From assembly GCF_018812025.1 (NCBI RefSeq), contig NC_063049.1:5951013-6015012 (forward strand): DNA of 64,000 nt, given 5' to 3'. The position numbers and the translations under genes were made by a program. Source of the DNA: Megalobrama amblycephala. Its lineage: Eukaryota; Chordata; Actinopteri; Cypriniformes; Xenocyprididae. Shown one piece after another: positions 46,701 through 57,007 of the stretch (the first letter of the stretch is position 1; each line of letters starts with the position of its first letter). A model generated the notes under the pieces. The model saw only the letters and a program-made list of their open reading frames with translations. It was not told the origin of the DNA and did no database searches.

Positions 46701-49700
46701 TAGCTTTATTCATTCTGAAGTTACTGGCTGAAACATAAAAGACGTCAATAAGTGAGTTTTTGTTTTGGTCTGAATTTCTTAATTTATTCAAAAATATATC
46801 ATTTACATAAATCCGTGCATGCAATGATTTTAATAAATCTATTCTATGATGTCTAAATTCCTGAATTAAGTCATTTTGATGTTTTTGGTGGCATTCAGTT
46901 AAAAATGTGATAACTGAATCCAAAACACTTTCATGGCAATTCCTAACTATTTAAAAAAAAAAAAAAAAAATCGAAAAATTGAGTCCGAAATTCGCATATG
47001 AAACTTTTGCACGTTAAAAAATAAATTCGACCACACGTTATGTCAATAACGTTTACACACTGCCTCCGAAACTTTCATCCGTCATAAAAATATTTGGGTC
47101 AGGTTTGATTTTCTGCATTTTTCGCATTTGTGGCACGCATTTTGAGCGACGTTTTGACAATTCAGAGCCACCGTACGTGAACACAAAAATCCAGAACGCC
47201 ATCTGACAAGTTGATCCGCGTCGTCTACAGCACAAAACAGCAGCACTTAATGACAAACAAAGTGCGGAATAAAAAGACTTCATTTTGTATTTTTTTTTTT
47301 TTTTGCAACAGATTCATTAATACGCATCGGACTCAGTGTGCAAGGTCTCTGTGCGTGATGAATTTTTAGGATCATGAATACGAAAAAACGCATGCGAAAA
47401 TTTCGGACTCAGTGTGCAAAGGCCATAAGCCATGGGTGAGCAGGAATCTTAAGGGTTGATTAAGAAAAGAACTGCTTTTCAACAAGGGGATCTGCTTGAA
47501 GTTATGAATGTACAGAAACTGATTAGACAAGAAATTAAGAGAGCAAAAAGAAGTTATAAGGAAAAAGTGGAGACTAAATTAAGAACAAATTGTATGGGCT
47601 CAGTATGAGATAGTCTTAAATTAATGACAGGCCTAAATGATGGATGTAGAAAACGAGTGAAAGTAACCGCTTATGAGTTAGATAGTGCCCTCCTGAGGAT
47701 TTTAATAAGTTTTATGCTAGATTTGAAGAGCAGAATAAATCGTGGTGTGTGGTGGGCGTTCTGGTGCAATATGGCTGCCGTCGCATCATCCAGGTGGATG
47801 CTGCACATTGGTGGTGGTTGAGGAGATTCCCATGTACTATTGTCGATAATTATTTGATTGAATTGGTCGAAAGTTATAAGCACCTAGGCACTATTATCAA
47901 TAATAAATTCAATTTTGCATCAAATACTGATAGACTGTGTAAGATGAGCCAACAGAGACTCTATTGTCTGTGTAAATTAGCCAAATTTAATATTGGCAGG
48001 ACATTGATGACTGCTTTTTATAAGGCATATATTGAATCGATTTGAACATTTTCATTGATTTGAATTTTAAAGGTCAAACAAAAGAATGCACTATCAAAGG
48101 TCATAAATAACTGCAGTAAAGTATTTGGTGCACCTGGGTTATCAGATTTGTTTGATATTCAGGTGATGAAGAAAGCGCATCACATCATATCTGACACATC
48201 TCACCCTCTATATGATGCATTTCAGTCCCTCCCAACAGGATCTTTGTATAGGGTCCCTTTAGCTAAGACACACAAATTTAAACATTCATTGTACCATGTG
48301 CTATTAATTTGCTTAATTCAAATAGGAAGAGGCAGTTTTTTTTTCTTTATGTGCTATTAATGTTGTGTATTTGTCTTTCTTGTATGTGGTGTAAAAAATC
48401 TATCATGCTGCAGAACAAATTGCCCCTAAGGGCAATGGGGGCCAAGTAGAGTTGTCTTCCTGTGAAGAATATTGCAGTTCAGTGAAAAAGCCATTGCAAT
48501 GAAGTAAATGTGTGTTTTATTACCTTTCTCTTTGACAACAAGCTCTGTGGAAACAGACTTTTTATCTAGGGAATACCAGTCACCAAGAGGATCCTGAAGC
48601 CACTCGTCCACCTCACAACGATACTGTCCACTGTCAGATGTTCTGACCTGACGGACAGTCAACTGGAATGTCTGCTTCTGTCTTACTTCCATGCGGATTC
48701 TCTGGTCCTTCTCTGGTCCAGCTGCGGGGCCAAACTTGACAACAGCATCTAGGTCCATAGTTAAGAGCATCTGGGTCCCAATCATCCATGTTATCATGAA
48801 ACGAGATGTATCTGTGGTTGTCATCAGGACTGAGCATTCAATCAGAGCATCAGTGTTTGCATTGGTTTCCAGACGAGACTTGAGTTTGGACAGGCTCAAC
48901 TTGCTCTCTGTTGGTAAACATTACAAAGTGAGGAGAAGAGAGAAAAACCAAGATTTTCAACAAACTGTTGAATCTACAGTTATCTGAATGCTTTCTAAAA
49001 CACAATGGGGTCTGATATTTTGCACCTCTGAGAAAGAACATATACAAATGTTCTGTAATTTAATTTACATGCTTGAAACACACACACACACAATGTTGGA
49101 ATATGGTCACGTGTGTTTGTTGTTTGCCTGAGCCGTGGTTAAGTTTCCAGTTCTCCTTTCTCAGTTGATATCTCTTATGTTTAGCTTGTCTTTTTCACTG
49201 TAAAAGCTTTATGTCCTGAAGTGACAACATAAAATATAGTTTAAAAAATATATTAAAGTATATATGTCTTATCCAGTCCCAGGTTCAGAAAGCTGACCTC
49301 TGGAAAATGTGTTGTACACAAGCTAACTTTTAGGTTGCACTGCTCAGGAACAGCATTAAACACAAATCTTAACTATTTCCTAATTTCATCCATTTCTGGA
49401 AGGCAAAACAAAGGAGTTTAGCGTTCACATGGAAACATACAGCATCTCCAAGACATGGTGACAACACTAAAATTCACTGAAGCTAATATTTCACATTGTG
49501 ACATAGCAGTGTTTCTCTTTTTGAATAGATTCCTCTGTGGGAGACTGAGCTTTGTAAATTTGCAGATCTTTTTGAAATTTGCAAATTTTACATGCTCATA
49601 CATGAGTATAAACATAGATATACATGCACAGATACATTACACAAGGAAAAACAAACATTAAAAAGAATCATGACACCTATTTAAAACTATGAAATAACAC

Positions 49701-52700
49701 CAATGGAAGTATGGGAATTATTTATTGACCAAAAATGTTAAACAAATCAGCCCCTCTTTATATTAGGTTTAACTACTATGCACTTACAATATAAAATGTA
49801 TTGTGTGCATCCAGCTTGTCCTACGCACTCCACAGTGCACTGCTTCATCGCCTTCCTGACCATTAAACCATAGTGGTTTCATTTGCCTGTTCGATGTAGA
49901 CTTTACATGCATCTAACCCTAAATCTAACCTGTCCCGGAGCAGGTTAGCCGTGGAATGTAAGTTACTATGGTGAAGAACACCACTAAAAGCCAAGTCACT
50001 TTCATAGTACCTAAAACCCAGGATTGGTGCAAACTAATCTGAAACTTACCTGTCTAGCCAGCTAATCCGGCTTCATGGTACAGGCCCCAGGTTGGGATAT
50101 ATGTAGAGTTAGAAGAAGGGGTATGTTTAACAGTAGTTTAATGGTTATTGTACGGTCAACGGTGTGATTACTAGTGAATTTATGTGCAGATACTTTGAAT
50201 ATAAGTACAACATAACAACTTGTATGCACACATTTTTATGTATGTACATAGTAGTTAATAACACCTAATGTAATATGAGTAAACTCTTATATTTGAGCTT
50301 CTTAAGGCTCGTTTCCACTGGGAGGTACGGTTCAGTACACTACAGTACGATATGCAATTATTTTCGTTTCCATTGTCAGAAATTGTGAATGGTACCAAAA
50401 TACCAAACTGTGTGCTACAAGGGGAATGACAACACAATACCATTGCAACACAATATGTATTTTTCGGCTGTTGAACTGCTATATGTCTTCCATTGTTGTT
50501 TACCATCACTTTAATCTTCACGCAAGAATGATGTCCATCAACTACTTTCCAGCATACACCATGCCTATCAAGTAAAGGTACTGTTTCTGATGGAAATGAA
50601 AGCCGGATCAGGGTTTACCGTCCTGTATCGTACTGTACTGAACTGAACCGAACCGTACTGAACCGTACTGCTCAGTGAAAACAAGCCATTAGTTTCCAGC
50701 TCTGTTCACTCTGGACATTCATTCATCCAACTTTATGGAATGCATCCTGGGAATCTTTTAAGCTGTGTTGAAGGAGATCACAAGTATGCTGGACACATTG
50801 ACTAATTCACTATGCAGTCCAACTTATACATAAAAATAGAAAGAAATTCACATGAAGGAACAATTTATATTAGTAAGCATTTGAGAATAGGACTTAGGGT
50901 TAGTACAGGGGTAGGCAAGTTCGGTCCTTGAGAGCCGCTGTCCTGCAGAGTTTAACTCCATCCCTGAAAAAAAAAAACCCTCACCTGTCTATAGAGGGTA
51001 TGCATCGACGTCACTTTCCCGCCGAAAACGCGTTCCCTCAGTTGGACTGAGTGGTAAAAGAACCTGCTGCGTGACTGGATTTAATAGGGGAAACTGCGAA
51101 AACGCGAGTAAAACTAACGAATTACACTAAAGGTTGGAATTGAATGTGTTCCTTACAACTTGTCAAATAAACCTAATCCATGGATATTGACATGCAACCA
51201 GGAGTCGTGTTTCCTGATATTTATGTGCCTGATTTGACGCCGGGGATATACATAAAGAAAATCTGCCTGTGAACGCTTTTTATAACTACAATATAGGTAG
51301 GTTTAAATCCGCGTAATCACTTATATCAATGTTATATCGTCATATTGTCCAGCCCTAAAACATATATCGTTTTATAGTAGTTTTTGTCAGTGTTGTTTAT
51401 TTAAAAACACCCAATTATGCAGAATATAAGATGGTAAATATTTAATTAATGAGTTGTCAACATAATATATAACAATGCAATATATACGGTATGATTTTAC
51501 CTCAAAATCCAACAATTTGACATAAAATGATAACTGCAAATCCATGTTTCTCTGCTGGAGTCGAGCTGTTTCTGTGAATTGCAGTTATTTGCTTTTTTTC
51601 TGTAGCTTTCGCAAGTTTTTAAATCTATACCTCAGGTTTTGTGTCAAAGCAATTTTTACAGTCAGTCGCAAAGCTCTTTTCCGTTTTGGACGTGTTTTGT
51701 GTGTTTTTCGCGACATTCACGCTGAAAACCAATGCATACCCACTATAGCCTTAGTAATCCCGAAGAGCTTGATTAGCTTGTTCAGGTGTGTTTGATTAAG
51801 GTTGGAGCTAAAGTCTGCAGGACAGCAGCTCTATAGGACTGAACTTGAAGATGTTTTTGATGACAGAATGCTGTCAGATTTCCTTCCATAGACGGCCTTT
51901 GTAACTACCACTTTGATGCTTCAAGAACGTGTACGCAGCACGTTTGAGCTTCCGGAAGAGGTTTGTTCTTGAGCATTACTCAGGTGAGGGTGAGCTTCTG
52001 CTTACGTTCGCTAAACAATGTTTACATGCGAGTAAAACCCTAATTTAAATCTGTACATCTAAACTGCACAATTCATATGGATTAGTTTTCTGATCTCTTT
52101 ATGAACTTTTTGAAGTGTCAAAGTGGTAGTTACAAAGGCCGTCTATGGAAGGAAATGTGACAGCATTCTGTTATTAAAAAGATCTTCATTTGTGTTCTGA
52201 AGATGAACAAAAGTCATACAGGTTTGGAACGACATGAGGGTGAGTAATTCATGACAGAATTTTCATTTTGGGATGAATTAGCCCTTTAAGATCAAAAGAT
52301 ATGAGAGTATAAAGATTAATGTATATTCAAAAGTTTGACGTAGAATGTACCTTCTTAATGAAATTATTTTTAATAAACAGCTGTATTTACCAGGTTTTCG
52401 TACAGTCACAGCCAATGGGTTGGAGTTCTTCATGGCTTTCTGTACATCCTTTTGATAGGCATCAGCTTGGCACTGGTACTGTCCTTCTTGTTGCTTGCTG
52501 GCTCGTGGCACTATGAGCAAAAAAACTGTTGCTGATGGCTGTGTCTGAATGGATAGCTGATAGTTTCTCTGATCTGCTTCCCAGGAGATTTCTCCAGTGT
52601 GGCGTATGGATAAAATATTCCTTTGTACAGTTGAATTGATGGGCCGAAACATCCAGCGTACACCCAAAGACACTTTAGGCCCTTTGACTGTACATAGTAA

Positions 52701-55700
52701 TTCTACTGAAGAATTTATAGGCACATTTGTTGTCCGACTTTTCAAGGTCACCGTCATTTGAGATTCTGAAAAGAAACATCTACAGTGATTATTCATACTC
52801 TGGTATCAGTATCATGCAGTAGAAATATAAGTAATGACAAAGAATTGATGTCAGCATATCTAGACAGTTTCCTTGATCCTGAGAATAATGTGTGAATATA
52901 TAGCAGTCTTACCAACAGAATTAACTGAAATGGCTTTTTGCTGAGACTGGGTGTTGGCTTTTGTCATCTCGCCATTGCTCTGTACGGCCCATTCAGACAC
53001 AATGCACCTGTATTCGCCACTGTCAGATGTCGCAGATGCACCAATCTCCAGGGTCAAGTTTCCAGCTGGAGAATGGAGTGTTTGAACATGTCTGCTCTGA
53101 TACCTTGTCCCAATATCTTTCATCACTCCCTCATGGGTCAGACTAATGACATCACTGAAGGAATCCCCTGAGTCTTTCTTGTGTTGCCATGACACTGATA
53201 AAGGACCTTTGAATCCCGACACCGAGCAGGTGACCTGTAGTGTATCTCCCTCAGTCACCGCATCCTTCATCACCATGACCACCGTCAGATCACTCTCTGA
53301 CCAGACAGGCAAATAAACAGGCAATGTCAATAACATATTGTTTTTATTTTTACCTGCATATTTTCATATTTGTTATAAATAAAATTAGGGTGAATTCAGG
53401 TTGATTGGGACAGTTTTCCCCAGTCATCTCAATGGCAAAAAGTGTCCCAGTCACCCTGAATTCACCATATATTTCTCATTATATGGTAGATGTTCTTGAG
53501 ATATATATATATATATATATATCCCCTTTACAAAATGAAAATGTACAAATTTTTTATCTTGGCAATGACCAGAACACCTCAGCAACTGCATAGCAACACA
53601 ATAAAGTCCACTTGACTGTAGAGGAGAAATAGCATTATTTACCTTTGGCCGTGATGCTCACAGTCTCTGGACTGGACAGTTGTTTTTGTATTTTTCTGAA
53701 GGTGCCATCATCATTCATGTGTTCCTGCCACACTTCACACTGGTATTGGCCCTGGTCTTCAGTCGTAGCCGAACGGATGGTCAGCAGGTAGTCCGTGTGA
53801 CTGATTTTCACTGCTCTCATCTCCGCTGCATTCTCTCTCTCTTTGTAACTGTCAAACACAGTGAGCATCCCAGAAGATCCGATCTGAGCCACGTTCTTCT
53901 GGTTCTTCAGCCAAGTCACCGAAAATAAATGACCAGGAAGATTCTGTGCCTTCACACTGCAGTGGATATCCAGTGCATCTCCCACCAGTAGTGGCCCCTT
54001 CAAGGCCTTCATATAGACAGTGAACGAACCTACATCAGGAGCCACATCTGAAACACAAGAAATAGCATGAGATGTACAATATTCTCTTACACAATTTACT
54101 GTTTTATGACTGCAGTCGTACCAACACAGTCATTACACCAGATCTAACATAAATAGTTTATATCAGTGGTCCTGAACTGACAGTAGGTCACAGGTCTGTT
54201 CTATCTTCTGCTGTTCATGTCAAAAATTCTGCATCCAAACAAATTCTACAGTATAATGGCACAAATCCATCTGTCATTTGGTAGAAGCTAGACCTGCTGT
54301 GTGACATGCCATTATCCTCAAAAACTATGGACAAACTACTCCAGTTAACAGAAAATTATCACCAGCAGAGAGCATAAAATTATTTAAAATTCATGAGATG
54401 TTTAGAAAAATGTGTAGATAAATGTGAATAAAAATTTATTTTAATCAAAATTTTAAGGGCATTTTTTGTTACTTTTGTACTCTAAACTCTGTTGAATCTC
54501 TAGGTATAACATCTGGGTCCTGAAGCAAAACCATTTGTGAACCTCTTGTTTTACAAAATATAAATCTCACCAATTCGTTTGACCTCCACGTTACATGCTG
54601 AGCTGGTTTTGTGGGCGATCTGTGTCCAGGAACGGTCTGGGTCTTGGATCCACTCAATGGCTTTGCAGTAGAACTTCCCCTGGTCTGACTCCTGCAGTTG
54701 AGACATCTTCAGTCTGTAGGTTGTGTCCTCCACCTTATCCATGCTGATAACACCTGCATGGTAGCGATCCTCAAATCCAGCTCCTGTCTTTACAGTCAGA
54801 TCTCTGTTCAGAGTGATGATTGGTCGGGGGTTCTCATCCGCTTCACTGTGGACAAACCAGGTGACCGACAGATGGGTGTGCTGATAAGTTTGGCTGGAGA
54901 CCTGACACTCAAGCTGAAGAGGATCACCTTCAGACAAGCTCTGGGAGGGAGAGCCAGAGTATGATGCCACCAGGGTGTCCTTAATCACTGTGGATTTTTG
55001 CATTGAGAACATTAGTTGCAATGAGTGGTTGACCAATATGTGTTTTTTAATGCCAATACCAATATCTGGAGCGTAAATGATGGCTGATATGAAAGTGATT
55101 TAAATAAATATTTGTACAACTTCAGCTTATAGCTGATCATCTTCTGTTGGAACGAATAGAAATGTCAATGATTGCTAACAGATAGATTACTGTAGTTATT
55201 GATCTGCCAATGAAATGTCAACCTCAAAACGGACAAATCATCTGATTAATCACCAAAACAATCAAGATAAATATCTTACCGTTAAGTGTTGTTCCCGCTT
55301 CATAACTTCCTAAATATGCACCATCTGTGTTTGGGGTGTGACAGAATAATTCACCCGCATCTTCTTCCAGCAATTTTTTGATCCTCAAGAGAACGGAAGA
55401 TCCTGACAACCTCTCAATCTCAACATCTTTATCCCTTACCCTACTGGAGAACATTGCGTAGGCAAAGTTTTGCTCTCTAGTACTGATCATATTTATTTCC
55501 ACGTTTGATTTCTTGACCATAAATTCAAAATCCTGTGAAGACGGGCCTTTAAACCCACTAACATTACAGGATATGGAGATGGGATATCCTTGCACTCGAT
55601 ACAGAGGACCTTCTTGGATCTGGACCAGACGCTGACCGTAGCACAGATCTGTGTGAAGAGTGACATTAGACAGGCAAATCTTAAATATTTCACCCAAATA

Positions 55701-56305
55701 TTAGCATTTTGCATTATGCATCATTTACTCTCCCCTGTGTTTCAAACATGTATGATTCTCTTTAAATGGGATTTTTTTTTCTTCATTCACACTGCTTTTT
55801 TTCCATACAACAAAGTGAACAGGGATGTCAAGCTCCAAAAATGGCAAAAAAAGCAACAAAAAATGATCCTAAATGTGATCAATATGACTTTTGCACTATA
55901 TGTTCTATGTTCCAAGTCTACTGAATCCATATGATAGATTTGTTTGACAGCATTAATTATCTCTCTTGTCTAGTCACACAGCAAGAGTGTATGTGTAAGT
56001 GCAAAATAAGATTTAAGAGTTTCAGCAGAGTGATTTTATTTCAGTAAATAACACTTAAATAGCACAAAGCTATTGTTTAGATTCAGAAGAGTTTGAATGT
56101 ATATCGTATCAACCACTTCTGTGTAAAAACATCTACACAATAAGTGCATAGTATCAAATGATTCATTTAAATGTTAATATGAAGTAGTCAAAGACACGGA
56201 GTCCAAGTGGGACAAAATTATAAATTCAGTCTTACCCCCCTGCAGGAGTCCTGTGAGACACAGCAACAGCAGCAGGTGCCACAGTCTGCACCAAAAGTCC
56301 TCCAT
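43454..56305 (-). CDS. CD101/IGSF2-like EWI-family Ig receptor, ten Ig domains (about 1,413 aa)
   Basis: Eleven coding exons join in consistent phase 1: 56305-56236, 55648-55280, 54987-54571, 54047-53643, 53296-52913, 52765-52391, 48907-48524, 46727-46326, 46237-45440, 45272-44889 and 43707-43454. The product is a type I surface protein: signal peptide (1-23), ten V-type Ig domains (24-1329), stalk, one transmembrane helix and a basic tail without tyrosines. EWI motifs appear in domain 2 (EWIQDP) and domain 8 (EWIQTA). Domain-by-domain similarity and the KKKKACLW tail fit CD101/IGSF2 best. That protein has seven Ig domains and inhibits T-cell and myeloid responses in mammals. IGSF3 (eight domains) is the alternative. 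The three extra domains look like duplicates of domains 6 and 7. No stops interrupt the model. Confidence 0.88.
43915..43960. repeat. (AATAG)n microsatellite
   Basis: Nine uninterrupted AATAG units occur in the last intron of the CD101-like gene. Confidence 0.95.
44009..44060. mobile_element. hAT terminus fragment (AGGGGTTCCCAAACTTTTT)
   Basis: A single terminus of the type found on many vertebrate hAT elements, followed by a T-run. No matching opposite end was found, so only a fragment is claimed. Confidence 0.35.
44318..44565. mobile_element. Truncated copy of the long-inverted-repeat element
   Basis: It shares GGAATTTGCGAGCGGAAA, TTTTAATAATTGTCATGTTTG, CACGCCAACAATGCACCTGA and the hexamer-rich CAGCACACCCATGG with the left arm at 15480-15930. 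Internal deletions are evident. Confidence 0.7.
44566..44653. mobile_element. Right end of the AGGTGCCC MITE family
   Basis: This nearly matches 38440-38531 (TGAAACTTCACAGACACATT, CACCTTAGACTTATATTACA, GGGCACCTTTAA). The left end is missing; it is fused to the preceding element. Confidence 0.75.
44889..45272 (-). CDS. CD101-like exon 10: Ig domain 10
   Basis: Begins ESKLSVKKENK, with first Cys in FTVDCVIDSQ, Trp in VTWFK and the DVGQYYCQVEEW block. It ends SGELSVHVHTE. It is a close paralogue of domain 8 (shared RDGTLHSAI and KSGELSVHV) and belongs to the domain-6 type. Confidence 0.92.
45440..46237 (-). CDS. CD101-like exon 9: Ig domains 8 and 9 in one exon
   Basis: This 798-nt exon carries two complete V domains, while every other Ig exon here carries one. 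Domain 8 starts ENKLRVHKEDQSLNIT and ends SGELSVHVYTE. The linker ESLEQDTFS runs on with no splice sites. Domain 9 then starts VDRTDKSLDIKEGEQ and has SGSYQCRVDQYQLDCEGKW. Domain 9 pairs with domain 7 (KEGEQ and QLDCKGHW). The intron between them has been lost, or never formed when the unit was duplicated. Confidence 0.92.
46326..46727 (-). CDS. CD101-like exon 8: Ig domain 7
   Basis: Domain with SQLNVKEGEQLMLSCSV, the Trp in SLTWMFNRD and RGRYYCQVHQHQLDCKGHW. It carries an additional Cys in the QLDC motif, shared with domain 9. Confidence 0.92.
46950..47425. mobile_element. TIR element with GAGTCCGAAATT-type ends
   Basis: The left part has TGAGTCCGAAATTCGCATATG, and the right part has the inverse CGAAAATTTCGGACTCAGTG, ending TGCAAAGGCC. 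The interior lacks a transposase. The outer boundaries are approximate; it lies in the intron between Ig domains 6 and 7. Confidence 0.6.
47430..48350 (+). pseudogene. Non-LTR retrotransposon (LINE) reverse-transcriptase remnant
   Basis: Fragments in several frames recall a LINE ORF2. WVSRNLKG and RAKRSYKEKVE come from before the RT. VESYKHLGTIINNKFNFASN and QQRLYCLCKLAKFNI are followed by AFYKAYIES, and then SHPLYDAFQSLPTGSLYRVP, from the C-terminal part. Most of the RT core (including the YADD region) is deleted. It is antisense to the CD101-like gene within an intron. Confidence 0.75.
48524..48907 (-). CDS. CD101-like exon 7: Ig domain 6
   Basis: The domain starts SKLSLSKLKSRLETNANTD, with Cys in ALIECSVL, Trp in MITWMIG, and SGQYRCEVDEWLQDPLGDW. 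It aligns in order with domain 6 of CD101. Confidence 0.92.
48908..50304. other. Large intron (domains 5/6), first part: no exon seen
   Basis: A/T-rich with a short CA run at 49079-49092. No recognisable gene or element ends. Confidence 0.45.
50305..50688. mobile_element. PIF/Harbinger-type MITE with TTA target duplication
   Basis: The ends AGGCTCGTTTCCACTG and CAGTGAAAACAAGCCA are inverted with three mismatches, flanked by TTA at 50302-50304 and 50689-50691. Subterminal GTACGGTTCAGTAC and its inverse repeats near 50625-50670 support the call. Confidence 0.8.
50906..51849. mobile_element. CAGGGGT-family hAT MITE split by another element
   Basis: The left half (CAGGGGTAGGCAAGTTCGG, CTGTCCTGCAGAGTTTAACT) and the right half (GGTTGGAGCTAAAGTCTGCA, GGACAGCAGCTC) are mutually inverted. 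About 750 bases of unrelated sequence lie between them. The last bases of the right tip are lost. Confidence 0.7.
50992..51748. mobile_element. TIR element inside the CAGGGGT MITE (TATAGAGGGTATGCATCG ends)
   Basis: The ends TATAGAGGGTATGCATCG and AATGCATACCCACTATAG are inverted, and TATA-type sequence lies at both edges. No transposase frame is evident, although a short arginine-rich frame is present near 51550-51760. Superfamily not assigned. Confidence 0.6.
51858..52290. mobile_element. Angel-like MITE with inverted GACGGCCTTTGTAACTACC blocks
   Basis: The block at 51858-51925 pairs with the inverse at 52115-52175. The right end TTTTCATTTTGGGATGAATT followed by AGCCCTTTAA is the common Angel-type terminus. 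The same terminus occurs at 60640-60765. Confidence 0.6.
52391..52765 (-). CDS. CD101-like exon 6: Ig domain 5
   Basis: The domain starts SQMTVTLKSRTTNVPINSSV, with Cys in ELLCTVK, Trp in VRWMFRP and EGQYQCQADAYQKD. It lacks the acidic Glu-Trp of the EWI motif, as does domain 5 of CD101. Confidence 0.9.
52913..53296 (-). CDS. CD101-like exon 5: Ig domain 4
   Basis: The domain starts SDLTVVMVMKDAVTEGD, with Cys in QVTCSVSG, Trp in LSVSWQHKKD, and SGEYRCIVSEWAVQ. PLSVSW and the ITDSG/ATSDSG position fit CD101 domain 4. Confidence 0.9.
53391..53470. repeat. Short palindrome (GGTGAATTCAGG hairpin)
   Basis: The arms GGTGAATTCAGG and TGGGACA pair with TGTCCCA and CCTGAATTCACC around a loop of about 35 bases. 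It is a small hairpin MITE or remnant in the intron between domains 3 and 4. An AT run follows at 53501-53522. Confidence 0.6.
53643..54047 (-). CDS. CD101-like exon 4: Ig domain 3
   Basis: The domain starts DVAPDVGSFTVYMKAL, with Cys in LDIHCSVK, Trp in SVTWLKN, and the QIGSSGMLTVFDSYKERE block. It ends QGQYQCEVWQEHMNDDG. The DYKERAS-type block is a good match to CD101 domain 3. Confidence 0.9.
54048..54570. other. Intron between domains 2 and 3
   Basis: No element ends or exons recognised. Confidence 0.5.
54571..54987 (-). CDS. CD101-like exon 3: Ig domain 2 with EWI motif
   Basis: The domain starts IKDTLVASYSGSPSQSLSEG, with Cys in LQLECQVS, THLSVTWFV, and DQGKFYCKAIEWIQDPDRSW. The EWIQDPD sequence is the defining motif of the EWI family, found at the same place in CD101 and IGSF3 domain 2. 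Confidence 0.95.
55280..55648 (-). CDS. CD101-like exon 2: Ig domain 1
   Basis: The domain starts DLCYGQRLVQIQEGPLYRVQ, with Cys in ISISCNVSGFKGPSSQDFEF and LLEEDAGELFCHTPNTD. The GPLYRxxG, CNVSGxxGPS and CHTPNTD signatures are diagnostic of domain 1 in CD101/IGSF3. Confidence 0.93.
55649..56235. other. First CD101-like intron
   Basis: No exon or clear repeat ends seen. Confidence 0.5.
56236..56305 (-). CDS. CD101-like exon 1: signal peptide
   Basis: The ATG at 56305-56303 opens MEDFWCRLWHLLLLLCLTGL, a classic signal peptide, and the exon ends at GGGG|GTAAGA in phase 1. An in-frame ATG 13 codons upstream (MREKVKGSIRLRMEDF) is possible but would put a charged leader before the hydrophobic core. 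Confidence 0.8.
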
Positions 56306-57007
56306 CCTTAATCTGATCGATCCTTTCACTTTCTCTCTCATCTCCTTCTCAGGACAAGTTAATCCAGGTTTCAGCAAGAGCACTTATGTTCTCTGACGAA
56401 AGTGACTGTGACACATCAGACAAAAAGGAGGAAACAAATGTACTGAATATTGGTTTCCTGTTGTCTCGCGCCGCTCTTCACACTTGCTTCATTTCCCTTG
56501 CGTTTTCGTCATCACATCTGTGAACAGCGCATTACAACAGACCAGCAGTCTTTATGGAGCATTGATATTATACACTGACTGAAAATCCATGGTTTTGTGA
56601 TATTTCATTTTTTCAAAGTGGTGCATATAGAGGAGTAAACAAGTTTGAAAGGCCAAAATTGTCTGTGAAAATGACTTACTGTAATTGCAATCTTACTATT
56701 ATGAAAGTCACATTTTAAAAGAAGAGCTATGCCACCAAAGTTTAAATATGCTGAAAAAAATCCTCAATGTTAAAATGAAACAATTTTGTAACTTGCAGAG
56801 ATGGCAACCAACACTGTTTATCTGCACAATGTGGTGACACACTTAAAGATGTGACAGAATTCACATTGCTTGTCATGTTTGACCTTTAAGAATGCTAGTT
56901 GCCTGCCGTGTGTTTACCCCTAATAACCATGTATATTCTGATGCCTGTATGCATATAATCATCATATGTGTATAGACCTTAAATTGAATTTGACATGCAT
57001 GTAAAAT
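56306..57007. promoter_or_regulatory. Presumed promoter region of the CD101-like gene
   Basis: The flank upstream of the signal-peptide exon. It contains TTTCCTGTTG and TTCATTTCCCTTGCG (Ets-like GGAA cores on the minus strand). No TATA box or full ISRE was seen. The rest is A/T-rich with no gene. Confidence 0.3.

Noticed and set aside
43454..56305. Two neighbouring Ig receptor genes, split at the domain 8/9 junction
   Set aside because: There is only one signal-peptide exon and one transmembrane exon, and domains 8 and 9 are in one continuous frame.
56470..56520. ISRE in the CD101-like promoter
   Set aside because: The GAAAACGC and GGGAAAT blocks lack the two-base spacing of GAAANNGAAA.
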